The notes under the pieces are model-generated. The model was not told the origin of the DNA and ran no database searches. It saw nothing but the letters and a program-made list of their open reading frames with translations. From positions 32,554,913 to 32,618,912 of the forward strand of contig OZ018410.1 of the NCBI GenBank assembly GCA_963969595.1: a DNA stretch of 64,000 bases, written 5' to 3'. Source of the stretch: Neckera pumila (lineage: Eukaryota; Streptophyta; Bryopsida; Hypnales; Neckeraceae). The position numbers and the translations under genes were made by a program. This document shows, piece by piece, positions 26,564 to 39,626 of the stretch. Within the stretch, counting starts at the first letter, position 1. Each line of letters starts with the position of its first letter.

Positions 26564-26590
26564 GGTGCAAGCAAGCTAATAGGAGCCACT
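26564..26590 (+). repeat. Left terminal inverted repeat of the giant transposon
   Basis: Positions 26566-26590 are the perfect inverted match (25 bases) of 42400-42424. The preceding ACTAG is the putative target duplication. Confidence 0.9.
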
Positions 26591-26893
26591 AGAGGACATT
26601 AGGGGAGTTCTTTGAAGGCTAGTTTTACTCCCAGGAACTGCCACCTGTAGAAGTTAAAGACAATTAAAACTGTCAGAGATCATCCTAGGACACGCAGTAA
26701 TGGCAATTAACTAAAGGCAGGACGAGAACATTTGAATTTTTCCCCGCTTTTGTTAGTCGCCGTCTCTCTCCGACTAGTTTGTCGTCTCCTCCAGCGCGCT
26801 GTGTCTAACGATTTCGGGTGATTAGATTTGTTTTGCATTGTGATTTTTGATGAAGGTTTAGAGTACCAGTTTAGGATTAGCTTTGATTAAACG

Positions 26894-29800
26894 ATGGAGG
26901 AGACGTGGGGACGTCAAGAGAGTTCAGGGTTGGAGGAGAGATGCTTGGAGAGTCTCGGCACAGAGGAGAGACGGCGGCAGAGTTTTGGCAAAGAGGAGAA
27001 GCGACCGTGTCGAGAGAGTTTAGGAAAGGACTTCAAGAGGAGGCTCAGCATGAAGCTAGAGTTGAGTGTAGCAAAGTGTAAAGAGGAGATCGCATTCTAC
27101 AATGCACAAACATCAAAGTTTTTTGAAGAAGAGAGGGGTTTTTTGAGCGTAGGACTGAATCCAAAGGTAGCTTCCAAGGTTGCCTTTGTCACCGATGCAA
27201 ATGTGGAGGACTTGTTTGGGAAGTGTACAAAATTGCGCACCACAAACAATTTTTTGCAACTAGATGCAAGGAAGGACCTAATGGAGCTGTATCAAGCTCT
27301 GTTACAAACAACGAGTTTGCCAGGTGGCTTGTGAAGGGATGCATTGCTAATTTGAAGAAAAAGAAGATGAATTGGGCTTTGGTAGCTTCAACAACAGCTT
27401 CTGAAAAAGCCGAGTGGGCGCATAGGAGTTTGTTGCATCTCCTGAATCCAGACTGCAGTGAAGAAGCCGTGACATCTTCAGGGTTTAGGCAGAGCAGTTT
27501 TACATCTGAGCGTGGGAGCGATGGTCCCGCCAGCATTGGGGCGATGGGGATGGGAAAAGCAGAGAGAGCACTTCCAAGGGCAGAGAGCACTCCATTGGGT
27601 TCAGGGTTTAGGGACCTCTGTCCTTATGGTGTGCCGTCATGTGATTTGGATGCAGTGCGAGCCGTTAGTGAAATTGATGGTGAAATTCTTGGAATTGCGA
27701 CGAGCAAAGTCAGATACGTGGAGGCAGAGTGCAAGAAGATTGGTGACAGGCTTCTTGGATTCAAGTTCACCATAGATGATCGACGAATTACAGCAAAGGA
27801 AGACGAGGACAAGGTCTCCCAACTGCAAGCAGACTTTGATACAGCTACGAAGGCAGCTCTGGAGTTGAAGCTTCAAGTTCAGATGCACTCTGAGTTGATT
27901 GCACAGGCTTCTAATGCAAGACTATTGCTGTCCATTGCGTAATCTCTGTTCTGATCCATGAACTCGATGATGCTTTGGGTAGGTATCTGCACTGGGATGT
28001 TATTGCACCACATCTGAATGGCTCTTGCATGTCTTGAAATATGTCAAGCTATTGGGATTGCCATCGAAGGTGCTAACCATGATGACTTCGTTTCCACAAT
28101 GGGTTTCTTACGAAAAAAAAGGAGGTCCTTGAGAGGAAGCTGGACGTGTCAAAATCTGTTGCGGAGTCCAGTCATGAGAGGGCAATGAAGGGGGAGGACT
28201 TCTACCAAGACATCAAAGAGGAGCAAATGCGAGCACAATCGGATCTTCAAGTTCTGAGGCGGGAGATTGTCAAAATGAAGAGACATGTAGCCGCTGTTGA
28301 AGAGCAAAATGGGCTCATAGAGAAGGGAGGTGGTCTGTCGTTGTGGCCCAAGCCAGCGCTCCATCCGCCAATGCCAAGTGATTTGCATTTGAACACGCCT
28401 ACCTTGTCTCTTCACCCTTGTGTTTTTTGCAACAGAGGTTACCCGTACTACGACATTGTGATTGCGCCCTGCAAACACATCTACCACATATTTTGTGCAT
28501 CTGCATGTGCGAAAGCAGACAATAGGTGCATTCATTGTGATGAGGTTTTCCACCCCCACTAGTGGCAGAATTTTGGATTCCAGAGTGCATACCCGGGTTT
28601 GGAAGACGAGATTGAACAGCTGCAATTACTAGTGCGATTAGAAGAGCTCCGACATGCTTTGAAGGAGAATGACAGTCATCATGTAATGAATTGTAAGTGG
28701 TTCCATTATTGTGTTGTTTTTACCATGCTGATTCAAGCTTTGTGTTCAAATGCTTGTTTTAGTGCTTTAGGGTTGGACTTCAAGCAACTAATTTGAAAAC
28801 CCCAGTGCTTCTTCCTGTTACTTGCTTGCATTACTCATGAGTTTATTCCTTGATGATAAGGGTTTACGGTCTTGTGCAAAGACACAGGTTCCAAACTTGT
28901 TATGAGAGTTGTGCTCCTTAGATAGAGTCCTGCATGCTTCGATAGAGCCTTGACTTCTTAGATAGAATCTAAGATATTTAGATAGAGCCTTGGCTACTTA
29001 GATAGAGTTCTGGCTGCTTAGATAGAGTCCCACCTGCTTAGATAGAGTCCGGGCTGCTTAGATGGAGTCCTGTCTGCTTACATCAAGTCTTGACTGCTTT
29101 AGATAGAGTCCTGGTTGCTTAAATGGGATGTGCTTATCCCTTATTTAACTAAGGTGTTGTGCCTAATGAGGATGTTGGTTAATGCTTTTGTTTTGTCCTT
29201 GCAGTAACTTCTTGGTGGTTTGGACTAGTGCTTACTCTTAAGTTTCTGCTTGTTGAGCAAGTGAACCATTGGGTTATGACAGGTTCACTGTATGTGAGTT
29301 GTGTCCATCGATTTAGAAGTGTAACATTGTTGCTACTTTCTTAGTCCATTTGCTATTCACTGTGCAGGGTCTCCCTCAAGCTTGAAGCATTTCGATTGGG
29401 GATCATGTGGCTCCATGTAGTGAGGTATCAGTCCGGTCAGTGGAGGTCGGAGTACAGCCACAGCAAGTGTCTGTAGGCTGCCTTCACTTGCAAGTATTAC
29501 TCCCTTTGACAAACCTAACACCACCAAAGTCGGTGTGGCCGTTTGCAATTCGCGAGGGCAAGAAGTGGATTCCCCAGTGAAAAAACAATGCGGGGATCAT
29601 GGACAACTTCAAGCTGAAGACTTCACCCCAAGGACAGGTTAGCGGGTTTAAGGTCCAGCTTGTATATGTGAATTCAGTGTGGGAGGATTAGGGTCATAGT
29701 TTATCGGTGCACAAATAGTTATGACAATCATGCTAATTTGTGGTGGTTTGCTTGCCACAGAACCATTGGGGGCGGCAGAAAGAGCATCGTGTGGTAAGTT

Positions 29801-30727
29801 TTCCAGAAGACCTCATGGATCCGCTAAAGTGCTGAATTGAGTTCCAAGATCTTGTTTTCTGCCTTAATTGTGGTATTCATTGACCCACTCTTTCTCCTAC
29901 AAACTGTATGCAGAGAGTTTTGAACTACCGAGTGAGTCTCCCTTGCAAACATCAATTTCTCAATGTGCATTGCTAAAAAGGGCTGCAGATTTATCAGAAG
30001 ACAACGGAGATGGGAGGAAAAAGGTAGCTGTAGCTGCTTTAGGAGAGATGTGTTCAGAAGTGCAGGTCAAATTTGACTCTCAACTGGATTGCAATGGCGA
30101 GGAATGTATTGAGGGTAGGGCTTTGAATTCAGCCCTAGAGAAGGGTAAGGAAAAGGCCAAGTGTGCCAAAAGAAAGGCACAAGAGCAAGCACATACCGGT
30201 GCGGGCAAAGTTTCCACTCGGGCTGACGCTAAGAGAAAACAAAGAAAAGCCAATTCAGTCTTTCAAAGTGTCAATGACTTGTGGTGTTTTGTAAGTGTCT
30301 TTTGTATAGCCCTTTGACAAGGATGATTATTTTCGGCCTGTCGTTGGGAGACTATGCATTTTAGTGTTTTGGGTTATGATGGAGGAAATGACAGGTAGAG
30401 TCTCCTATGTTCAGCTGAACACTACAAAGGTAGGGAACAGGAGGCAGGCAGCATTCTTCTCCATTGCAATGTTGCTGGTTGTGTTGAGGGAGCTGAGGGT
30501 GGAGATTCATGATAGGAACTGTACGGCGGGGTTCAAGGAACGGGGCAGGAAGCAGCTCCTCTGCAAAAAAGCGAGAGCTTCAACGGGCGGAACGTCATAG
30601 ACAGCTTATGCTAGGCCAGTTTGAGAGGATTGTAAAGAAGACCACCTTCTCGTGCGTGGTGCGTACTATTGTAGATTGTGTTGAAGTCGGTGTTGCCTCT
30701 CTCTTTGCCGTGGATGTTGTAGGAGCG
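26894..30727 (+). pseudogene. Decayed multi-exon gene with RING-H2 finger, accessory gene of the giant transposon
   Basis: The coding trace begins at ATG 26894 (Glu/Arg-rich N-terminus with repeated ESLG.EERR units) and runs to ~27300. It shifts frame near TTNNEFARWLVKG and continues to 27942 in a coiled-coil-like segment. After further frame damage (a shift at the A-run near 28115) it resumes at 28110-28562. A RING-H2 finger lies at 28420-28538: C-x2-C-x13-C-x-H-x2-H-x2-C-x10-C-x2-C. An in-frame TAG follows at 28560-28562, after which the frame continues (WQNFGF..., then helical EDEIEQLQLLVRLEELRHAL). Further probable exons are 29368-29637 (GCAG|GG ... ACAG|GTTAGC), 29914-~30280 (Lys/Ala-rich, KRKQRKANSV) and about 30510-30727. 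RING-H2 domains usually act as ubiquitin E3 ligases; whether this one did is unknown. Its position inside the TIRs, facing the transposase gene, suggests an element-encoded accessory protein. The exact exons are uncertain. Confidence 0.6.
28915..29125. repeat. ~20-bp minisatellite
   Basis: About ten imperfect copies of CTGCTTAGATAGAGTCCTGG lie head to tail between coding traces of the RING-H2 gene, probably in an intron. Confidence 0.85.
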
Positions 30728-30870
30728 TAATTCAATTGATTGCCTTTGTCATCGATGTTCTGGCCTCTACTGCATTGGAGGGTGTTGTAGGAGCGTAATT
30801 CAGTCTTGGCTGTTTGAGTCCGATGTTTTGGCCTCTCTATTTTGTCGTGGGTGTTCTAGGAGCGTAATTT
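30689..30870. repeat. ~67-bp tandem repeat
   Basis: GTTGTAGGAGCGTAATTCA recurs at about 30716, 30784 and 30852, each unit also containing GATGTT.TGGCCTCT. It lies at the 3' end of the RING-H2 gene trace. Confidence 0.75.
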
Positions 30871-31907
30871 AGTTAAAGGTGCTGTCTCATTGGGTTTGTG
30901 GCTTGGCCAGCAAACACTGCCAGCAGATTTCATGCTAGAGTACGGAGCAAAGGTCGTGGACCCCGTTTTGGTCTAATCGGATGAACAAGAGAGAGTGCAT
31001 ACAGTCCGATTTGCGAAGCAGGTTACCAAAGGAGATCCACAAGTAAAGCTAGCAAAAGGGTGGAGGGAGTTCACAGAGGCAAATTATTTGTAGTTGGGCA
31101 ACAACCTAACATTCACACTCCAACGCAAGTCCCAGTTCTTTGTGTTGATCACACGCAGGCCAGAGTATTGACGAGGTGGGACATTCTATAGAGCGGGGCT
31201 TTGATGCAGCTACGGCCAATAGGGGAGTGTAGGGTATTGTTGGAAGGGCTTTAGGGTTTGCATCTGTGGAGTGCAAGGCTGGTAGGAAGCACTGCCCCTA
31301 GCAGAGTTTTGAGATCACCAAGATTACTAGAGCAGACTAGAAGTGCATGCAAAATACTTGTGCGTCATGAATGCAAGCAAAGTGCTGCTTACTAGTAGTA
31401 GATAAACGTTGGGCTTGTATTGGATTTAGAGTGAGGTGAGAACTTGTAGTGCTTTTTGCCTGCAGTGAAAAATCCTACTCACCTTCTTTTGTATTATACA
31501 AGCTAAGTTTTAATAGTAAGGATGTCTTCTAATTCACATTGCATTATCTCCTTAGAGCAGCTAAGAACAACCCAGACATACTTCCAAAATATGTGAATGT
31601 TTTTTGAAGTGAGTTTTTGTAGCCAAAGTGCCTCGTTTGTCTATAGTTCAATCAAGTGCACTACCAAATTCAAGAGAAAGACAGTGTCAACATACAAGCT
31701 TTCCTAATCATATTGTGCACAATGAGTCCATTCATACTGACAAACACAAGTAGTATTGTATATGAAAGGAACTTGGATATTCATATTGATAAATGAGAGA
31801 GTATCCTTTGTACACAAATCAGAGATGCTCATTCAGCAACCATCACTCAAAAATCTCCTTGAAAAAGCTAAGTACATCCAAAAATCCAAACCCTCTAGAG
31901 CGCCCTC
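30871..31907. other. Internal non-coding part of the giant transposon
   Basis: No convincing coding frame is visible. The composition is like an untranslated or terminator region downstream of the plus-strand gene. Confidence 0.4.
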
Positions 31908-33190
31908 TACTATAAGAAAACAAAGTTTTTTTAATGTCTAAAAAAACGTGACACGGTGTTCATTTTGACATGGACGTTGTCAACGTAGATGTCACCTAAA
32001 ATTGTGTCATAGTTGACAGGCAAAAAACGTCCTGAATCTCCAACAACATGCCCAATTTGGCCTTGTTTTTTTGACATCACACATGACATGCTTTTTCAAA
32101 GTCCCCAAAGTGTGCCATTTGGCGGACAACTCAGCTCCACATAAGCGCCACATGGGCGGGCAGTGCCATGTAGAAAAAAAAATTCATCCAGTTTGTTGTT
32201 GACGTGGACCAAGGGAAAAGTGACATGGATCCGCCAATATCTGACGTGGCATACTTTGTTAGCATACTTTTATGTTGTTTAAAAAAAATTTAATGTTGTT
32301 TTTTTAAATGTCAATTTAGACATCTACTTAGACGTTTTTTGAGCCATCAATTGCTGCATACTGTACCCATAGGACAAGGTCAGTAGAAAAAAATTATTTA
32401 AGAAAATAAAAAAATAAATAAACAATCAAAATGACAAGAAGTCAACAAGAATTAAATAAAACTTACCATTTACCATCAAGAGAATTTTTGATGGCAAAAT
32501 GAAGGAATTCATTCATTAAAAGTTAGTGAAAATGAAGAATTAAGAGGTCCTATTTATTTTCATTGTCCGTCCACGGTGAGACAAAAGATATGGGAGAACT
32601 AAAATATGGGAACTTAACCATTGTAAATTTTGACATTGTTTTAGATGTCTAGACATTGTTTTAGACATGTAGATGTTCTTTCAGACATCTGGAGCATGTT
32701 ATTTCAGACATTTTACATTGAATACAACTCTTGCTTTACATATCCCACATGGATTGTTTCATTTCCTACCACCCCACAATATAAAGACCATCTCTTTTCA
32801 TCCATGGTGCACATCCATCCATTATCCTTTTTTTGCAAAGTATGCCATGTGGCTGCCCTTCCCCTAAATTTTTTAATATGGTCAATATTTTATCATCGCC
32901 CGTAGTAATTTTTACTAATTTATCCATAGACAAAATGGACCTATTTGTTGACTTGGCAGTCTATGTTTTTTTGGACGTCCCAAACAACATTAGCATAATT
33001 TCAGTCATGTCAAATACAACGTCAGCGTCAATGATAACATCAACTTAGATTTATTAAAAAAGCCAATGTTCTTTGCAACATCTACCAAAATCTACCTTGT
33101 CGGGTCAAATGTCCTTTGAAATCTTCATGTTTTATTAGACATCGTGTGTTAGAGGTAAAACACTGCCAAAAACATGGATTTTTTATAGTG
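31908..33190. mobile_element. Non-autonomous CACTA element (1,283 bp)
   Basis: The left end is TACTATAAGAAAACAAAG (first C mutated to T). The right end, inverted, is CACTATAAAAAATCCATG. Both sides are flanked by CTC (31905-31907 and 33191-33193), a perfect 3-bp target duplication. The interior repeats TTAGACATC/GACATGTAG-type phrases and has no transposase. It sits between the two convergent genes of the giant transposon. Confidence 0.85.
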
Positions 33191-33344
33191 CTCCAATTCA
33201 CTGCCATCCTTGTGCCACAACACAAGACGTTGTATAAGCCATTGAAACCACCACACAAGATGAAGAAAATAGAATAACACACGTATGTATTGACTGAATG
33301 CAGCCAAGTGCTATGTTACCTGACTCGTGAATGTACCACGCCTT

Positions 33345-33923
33345 TTAAGGTTGCGCATCAAGCTCAGTGCGCCTCTGGACTATCTCATCCTGCACCTCAA
33401 GCTCGATGCACCTCTGGACTATCTCATCCACCAAAGCTTGAGTTTCCGGTGAGTATGGGTCACATTGAGCTGGGAGTGGCTCCGCATTGTTGTTCTCACG
33501 GTCGGAGTAGTAATTCGGATCTTTGCCACAGGCGCTCTTGTCCCAGTCGTTGTAGTAAGGAACTCCGCTATATAATTCCATTGCTCTAAATTCCTCACTG
33601 GTAGCTCGTGTCCATTGGACATTTGGACCATCTCCTTTCTCTAGGAGCACCCTCACTTGTTCACCCCCATACCAAGAAACATTACCCTTGCATTCTTCCA
33701 CCTTGTCATCAACCCTATTCGGATAATACCACATGTCACTCTTTGTAACAGGAAGCTCCGCCATGACGTGTCTATCGCCAGAGGACCAAAAATCCACACA
33801 CCGACAATACAGAAGAGAGATAACTCCTACTAACAGCATGCAAGAACTCAAAGGACGACTGAGACTGAAAGACATAAATTCTCCCTTTGAGGTATTTGAC
33901 CGTTTATGCTTGTAGACCCGCAC
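33345..33923 (-). CDS. Unrecognised open frame inside the giant transposon (up to 192 codons)
   Basis: I do not recognise this protein. The frame is open from 33923 to 33345. The first ~30 codons include a hydrophobic stretch (SSCMLLVGVISLLYCRC) that could be a membrane segment or untranslated sequence. A more protein-like part begins at the internal ATG at 33764 (MAELPVTKSDMWYYP) and is acidic and aromatic-rich (VSWYGGEQVRVLLEKGD). The C-terminus ends in two 13-residue units (EIVQRCIELEVQD / EIVQRRTELDAQP), from a 39-bp DNA duplication at 33369-33430. It lies downstream of the transposase-like gene on the same strand, so it could be that gene's last exon or a separate element gene. It has no internal stop, unlike its neighbour. 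Confidence 0.4.
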   Translation of the reverse strand: MRVYKHKRSNTSKGEFMSFSLSRPLSSCMLLVGVISLLYCRCVDFWSSGDRHVMAELPVTKSDMWYYPNRVDDKVEECKGNVSWYGGEQVRVLLEKGDGPNVQWTRATSEEFRAMELYSGVPYYNDWDKSACGKDPNYYSDRENNNAEPLPAQCDPYSPETQALVDEIVQRCIELEVQDEIVQRRTELDAQP

Positions 33924-36227
33924 TCCTCTTACTCATGTTTTGAGAACCACTGACGGGACTAGACACAAGTGAAGACACATGCGGAAATCATTTTATATTC
34001 AAATGGAACCCAAATCATGGGGACAACCAATGCAAGAGCTATTCACGCAAGAATTAAGAAGCATAAGTGGGTGAAGAATTTAACGTAGGACCTGCTAAGC
34101 GCATGCTATCTGACATGAGCGCTGTCCATGTATAGGCTTCTCCGGAGTAGCCCTCCTACCAACTGCCACAAGGGTCATGAATTGCAACTTCTCAGTACCC
34201 TTGAATCACAAGCACATTACACAACATGATCAAAAAAGCTTGAGTTATCATTACATGTAATGGTTTTGGGACAAGTACCTTACTGCAATAGGTTTTGGGC
34301 CTAGAAGCATCTTGCCTTGGCATCCAAGAGAGAGGCAACTATAGAATCCAAGACTGGCACTCGCAATTCATAATTGCTGAAGCAACCCTTCACGGAATGG
34401 GCAATAAGAGGCATGCAGAAATTTGAAAGCAACACCGCATGACAATGGATGTATGCAAATGGCCTGTCATCCCATAGGAGATAGGTTCTACTGTCAGTTT
34501 GGTATTGCTCATACCAGTACCCTTGAATCAGAGATTCACCCGGAACAAAATTGTTTCTGAAGTCATCCGTGAAGGCCTGCGTATTCACATACTCACCTCT
34601 TGTCACGAGCATGGCCCAAAACCTTTCACCGTCGTCATTGTCGACCCTCACGGCAATGTTGAACCCAACACAAATTGTGGAGCCTACAACCTCATTGTCC
34701 ATTTCAGCCTCAGTGTCATTCCATTCAACGTCAGATAGTACATGGATGCCCATTCTTACCTTGGCGCAGATTCTTCGTAACGTCCACTGAGGTACATGGG
34801 CCTCCTGGTAGCAATTCATATCAGAGTTTGGATCTGAACAAGCAATGCAAAAGCACGTCAACTAGTGGAATTGAATGAGAGTGGGATCCTTGTAGGACAA
34901 GGAGCGGCACTGATGCATGCCTCGGCTCAAAATGGTTTCAGCCTCCAACTTGTCCACCCTTTGAATGTCACCGTCTTTGAGCAACCAGAACAATTTGGTG
35001 ATCCTCCTCCGTTCACCTAGACGCCCTGCATGAAATTCATTGCTTTCCTCCTGCAAAAATTGAACAACTTGAGAAGCATTTTGCAACTGGCGACCACAAG
35101 GTTTGAGCTACTCCTTGTACAACTCCCTTTTCAAAAGAGTACTAGCTGCGTCAACTTCTCCTTTGCCATATCCAGAGGCAAAGTAATTCCAACACATCTA
35201 GCACCCTTTTGGCAGTTCCTCATTCATAGTCAAACTAGAAAACCTTCTCACAAAATACCAAGTGTGGGTAGATTTGAACTACCTGCTAAACCATCACTCC
35301 ACACAACGTGATTAGTGGGTTGAAATCCAACGTCACTCATGTGATTCCAGTTTAGCATGAAAGCATGCTAAACATACAATGAATCGTGTTGTTTGTCATC
35401 AAACACATAGTAATGGACTTCTTTGAACAAGTAAGGTTCATGACTAGATGACGATCAATTAGGATTCAGACGAAAGGTAATATGGACAAGAATTGAAACC
35501 TGTTCAGTGCGCCAATGCAGAGACTATATCTCATTTTGCACCTTCATAGAGTAGTTTTCCGAGAAGTCCACACAAGAAATGACAGTACCCTCAGGGACAG
35601 AAGTGAACAACTCTTTGAATTGAATGTCTTGCCAAGAAGTCAAGAAGTTATGGACAATGAATTCAGCAAGTTTTGGCTTCAAGAAATCTATGAGTTCAGA
35701 GGGCTTTGTCTCACAATAAATTATCTTGATTGCCTTCTTGGGCTTTCCGTCCTCCCCACGCCAATTGTCTCATAGCCAATGCGTTTCCATTTCACCAGTT
35801 TCTCCGAAGAGACCTCGCAGGGGCAAATCCTCAAGTTATACACTCCACAGTTCAAACAATCTCCTAGAAGACAGTTGCGATTATACCACATGTCAAACTC
35901 GCCCTTTTGGCACAACACTGAACTCCAAAGGTGAGTTAGCCGTTCATAGACCTCATTGTGTGCATCACATCCAGAAATCATTGTTTCACATTCAGTAAGC
36001 ACAAAACAAACAATGCAAGAGCACGTGCAGGTTTCGTGCACACCCTGCAAATCACGGTGCATTCCATTCAAGCCATCTCGCAGGTAATCAAAATCCTTGT
36101 GGTACCTGCAGCAGCAGGTATTCCATGCTTTTAATCTACGAACCCACCAAGCCTTCAAGCCCTCGAACATCCTCAGTCCGCATGACAAATTGGGAAACCT
36201 CTTCTTGAATTCTGTGAAGAACTCTAA

Positions 36228-37030
36228 CTGCCACACCAATACTTGTTAGTGCTTACAAAGAGGCCATTAACTAGTAAGGAGAACTAAGGACCAGAAAGGA
36301 CCGGAAAGGACTGCCAAGGAGTACCGATCGTCAGGGACAAAAGTGTACAAGTTGCCAACGAGCAAGCACTACATAGTGCTTAGACAGTGCTTTATTGCTT
36401 AGGGTCCTAAAAATTTAGGACCTCAAAGAACCAACGATACCAAGGACCAGCTCCCCTTTAGACAGTGCTTATCTGCTGAGGTTCCTTGGAAATCATGACT
36501 TCAAAGAACCAACGACACAGGCAGTCTTAGCCGCTATGCAAGATCAGAGCACTTGGAGCAAAAAGAACTAAGGCACATTTGTTGCTTTGTGGTAAGTGCA
36601 GGAGGCCCCTTGGTTCCTCCACAACACTTGCAACACTCTTACAAGGAGGCACCATACCTTAGCTCCTTACACCCTAAGCCTTCAACGACTAGAAAACATA
36701 TTAGAAGCACTTCAATGACAGCCTGTTGTGGTTTGACGCATAGGTGCTTACAAGCAGCAAGGTCCAGCACCTCTGAGTATACAGACACTAAAAAGGACCT
36801 CTGGCAGGTCTCCTAAATGAACAAAGTAATGACCTATGCCATTGATCTGCCAAAACAGCCACCACCTGAGCATCCTAAATCCTAAGATGTAAGAGTCACA
36901 CTAATGCTTACATCTAACAATGAAATAAAGCTATGCCATAAGCCACAAAATTGAACCCTAAGACGTAAACCAATCAACACATGTAACGCTGAACTGAAGC
37001 TGCAGAGTAAAATAAGAAATTCATGCTTAC
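36228..37030 (-). other. Intron of the transposase-like gene
   Basis: This is an 803-nt interval bounded on the minus strand by CAG|GTAAGC and GTGGCAG|TTAG. It contains a 76-bp tandem duplication (about 36383-36458 and 36459-36534), sharing GACAGTGCTT and CAAAGAACCAACGA, and a short run of AAGGACC units near 36283-36320. There is no coding sequence. Confidence 0.65.
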
Positions 37031-39626
37031 CTGAGATAGCTGTAGATAATGAGTTGCGTGCTCAATGTACACCTTTGGCGCGACCCACCTCCTAACAATG
37101 TCCTTACAATTAGGAGAAATTGTGGTCTCCTCTTCCCAGAACTTGGTGACAACTTTCTTCACGCAATCAAGGATTACACTAGAGCGGACTCTTTTCTGAT
37201 CTCCAAGCCAGAACGCATCTTGGGTAGTGTCTAGAAGCACTCTTTGGGCGAGTGCCTTCTTGATGTTGCGCCGATCCACTCCAAGTAAGCTGCCACACCC
37301 CTCTGACTCCCAATTCCCGAGGCCACAGCTAACGTGGTGACAATATTTTTTGCAAGAAGCGATTGCGCTTTTCGAAGACCCACTAAGTGCGCTTGCATAT
37401 TGTCTTTGACACTACTGAGGACCTCATGTCCCAACTTCACCGCTCTTTGATCCCTCAGAAAAGGTGGAACCATTCCTTTGAGCACTGCTTGCCCTAAAAA
37501 CTTAATGATGGCGAGCTGTTGCACCTCAAGGGGATGAGTATTCATTTTCTGTGATGCATATAAGCTAATCTCTTGAGCAAGGCTAGCACTAGTCTTGTTC
37601 GTTTTCTTTTGAGCGCCAGTATTGCTAGGGTCTACAGTTTCGTTTCTCACTACAATCAACTCTACAACCATTAGATGATATTTGGGGGTCTTGGAGGGCC
37701 GTTTTAGGCCTGTTCCCTGATCTGCCCAGATTTAGTGAACGTCGGTACAAGTGTGTCAGAAAAAAAAAAAGTTCTTTTAGGTACTTCCTTGATCGATTCA
37801 AGGTAGATTCTGCATCCCTTTCGAGACTCCTACTCCAAGTTTGTCACTTATCATTCATCCTTGTTTTCCTTTACAGAAAACCTGAATCCAGTCTTTTTTA
37901 CAAAAAAAGCTAGTTACATAACCATCAGCAAAGCTTATATTAGTATAACAAAAGTAGCCTAAATGTAAATTCGGCTTGTTATGCTGTATCTGATGTTTCT
38001 GTTGTTACTCTGTAGCTTGAGTCGTGATCCATCCATTTAACTTAGATCAGATCTAATCTTCATTTAGATCCTAATCTAATACAGCTTAGTACTTGTAATC
38101 AAATCAATCCCTCAAGCCAGAAGCTCAGATCATTCACTCAAGCCAGACGCTCGAAACATTTGCTTAAGCCAGATCGCATAATACACCAAGAGTTTCCGGA
38201 AACTTCAAGGTACAAGATAAGAGAAAGAAGAAAACCTCCAAGTATAGTGTAATCCAACCAAAGTTAAGCACCTATATGCTGTCTTTGTTTGCAACCTGAT
38301 TAATTGAGCCTTGGCTGAAACCCTAATACGGCAACAGGCAACATTACAACATCGATTTGAACAGATCGACCTCCTTTGACAAAAGATTATGAGTAATTGC
38401 AAAAAAGAACCACATGCAATAGCATGAACACTATGAGTTGCTTGACTCTACTACTTATAATAAAGTTGATTATGCTTTGATACGAACCTCAGGGCTCATC
38501 AAAGCACTGTGTATGCAGGTAGCTTCTTCCAGTAGTCCGTAGCCTGTCATGGAGCAGGTAACGAACAGTATGTTGCCAGGCAGCTAATGTGGTGGTTTGC
38601 GAATATAGGTTTTCCTTTATTCATTATTATTTATGTTCACAAATATCTATAACTAGGAAGTCTATTTGCTTGTAAGTAGCAAAAGTGTTCACCTATGTAT
38701 ATAGCAGCAGTAGATTATCGAATTCAGGGATTCATACCAAGTATTTCAAATCTAAAAAAGATCTTGTATTGGAACAGTCCTTATTCAGGGCATTATTCTT
38801 TTCATCACTTGATCAGAGTGTTTCTTGTTTGGAAAAGGAAGCTAGATTTATCTTGAGCTAAGTATACTGTAACTTACTATCCCAATATTCAACTTTCTCC
38901 ATGAGCCACATAGAATCTCAAGGTGATTTTTTACAATTGGACTATAAGCAATAAAGTTTGCAAGTCCTCAGTTATAGCTTTCTCACATCTTTCTATCTCT
39001 AACAAAGTTTTAGTCTAAGTTTCCCAAGACACATATGAGTGTATGGCACAGTAGACCCAAGCTTGTAAATCCATTAATAACTCTAGTACTAGAACAATAC
39101 AACAAGAGGTAGAAGTATGTGGTTTTGCCATAAAATTATGAAACTTGCTCCAAGAAGTTGCAGTCCCCACCTGTGCCCGTCCCAAGACCACAACAAGCCA
39201 ATGTTATGTCAGTGAGGTGCACGAGGTGTCTTCAAACTACAACGCATGCTATAGCTTTACAAGGGACAAAAAACATAATCACAGCAAAACAACTAGAAAC
39301 ATACAATCCATCGTGAACCTCTTGTGAACCTGAGTGCAATTAGTTCGTTGTGATGCAGCCATGATAACTCCTCGTATGTCCACTCACTCCGCAGCTCAGG
39401 CTTTGGGACAGGTTCCAAACGCAGTAGCACTATTATTGACGTGAGAATAAGGCCAGCACTAGCAACCACTTTGTCAAAGGAGCGCTCAGAACTTCAGAAG
39501 TGTGGTGAGCAGTGAAGGTAACAGGAACTTTTGAGTCCGATTATATCAGCTTTTGCTCAGAACTGGGAACGGAACCTGACAGCTTAGCTCTGTGTTTCAA
39601 TATTGCCCAGTCATTTATTCCTTCCA

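Noticed and set aside
26597..26619. CATTAGGGGAGTTCTTTGAAGG as the left end of the giant element
   Set aside because: It resembles the ends at 57536 and 37669 but has no inverted partner at the other side. The TIR at 26564 has a perfect 25-base partner and a target duplication.
28149..28625. Minus-strand 158-codon frame
   Set aside because: It is antisense to the RING-H2 exon, whose zinc ligands are complete.
28915..29125. CRISPR-like array
   Set aside because: The units are adjacent and degenerate with no unique spacers. It is a minisatellite in a eukaryotic transposon.
34499..35311. Plus-strand frames over the transposase region
   Set aside because: They are shadows of the minus-strand coding sequence, which continues in one frame from 35200 to 34301 apart from TAG stops.
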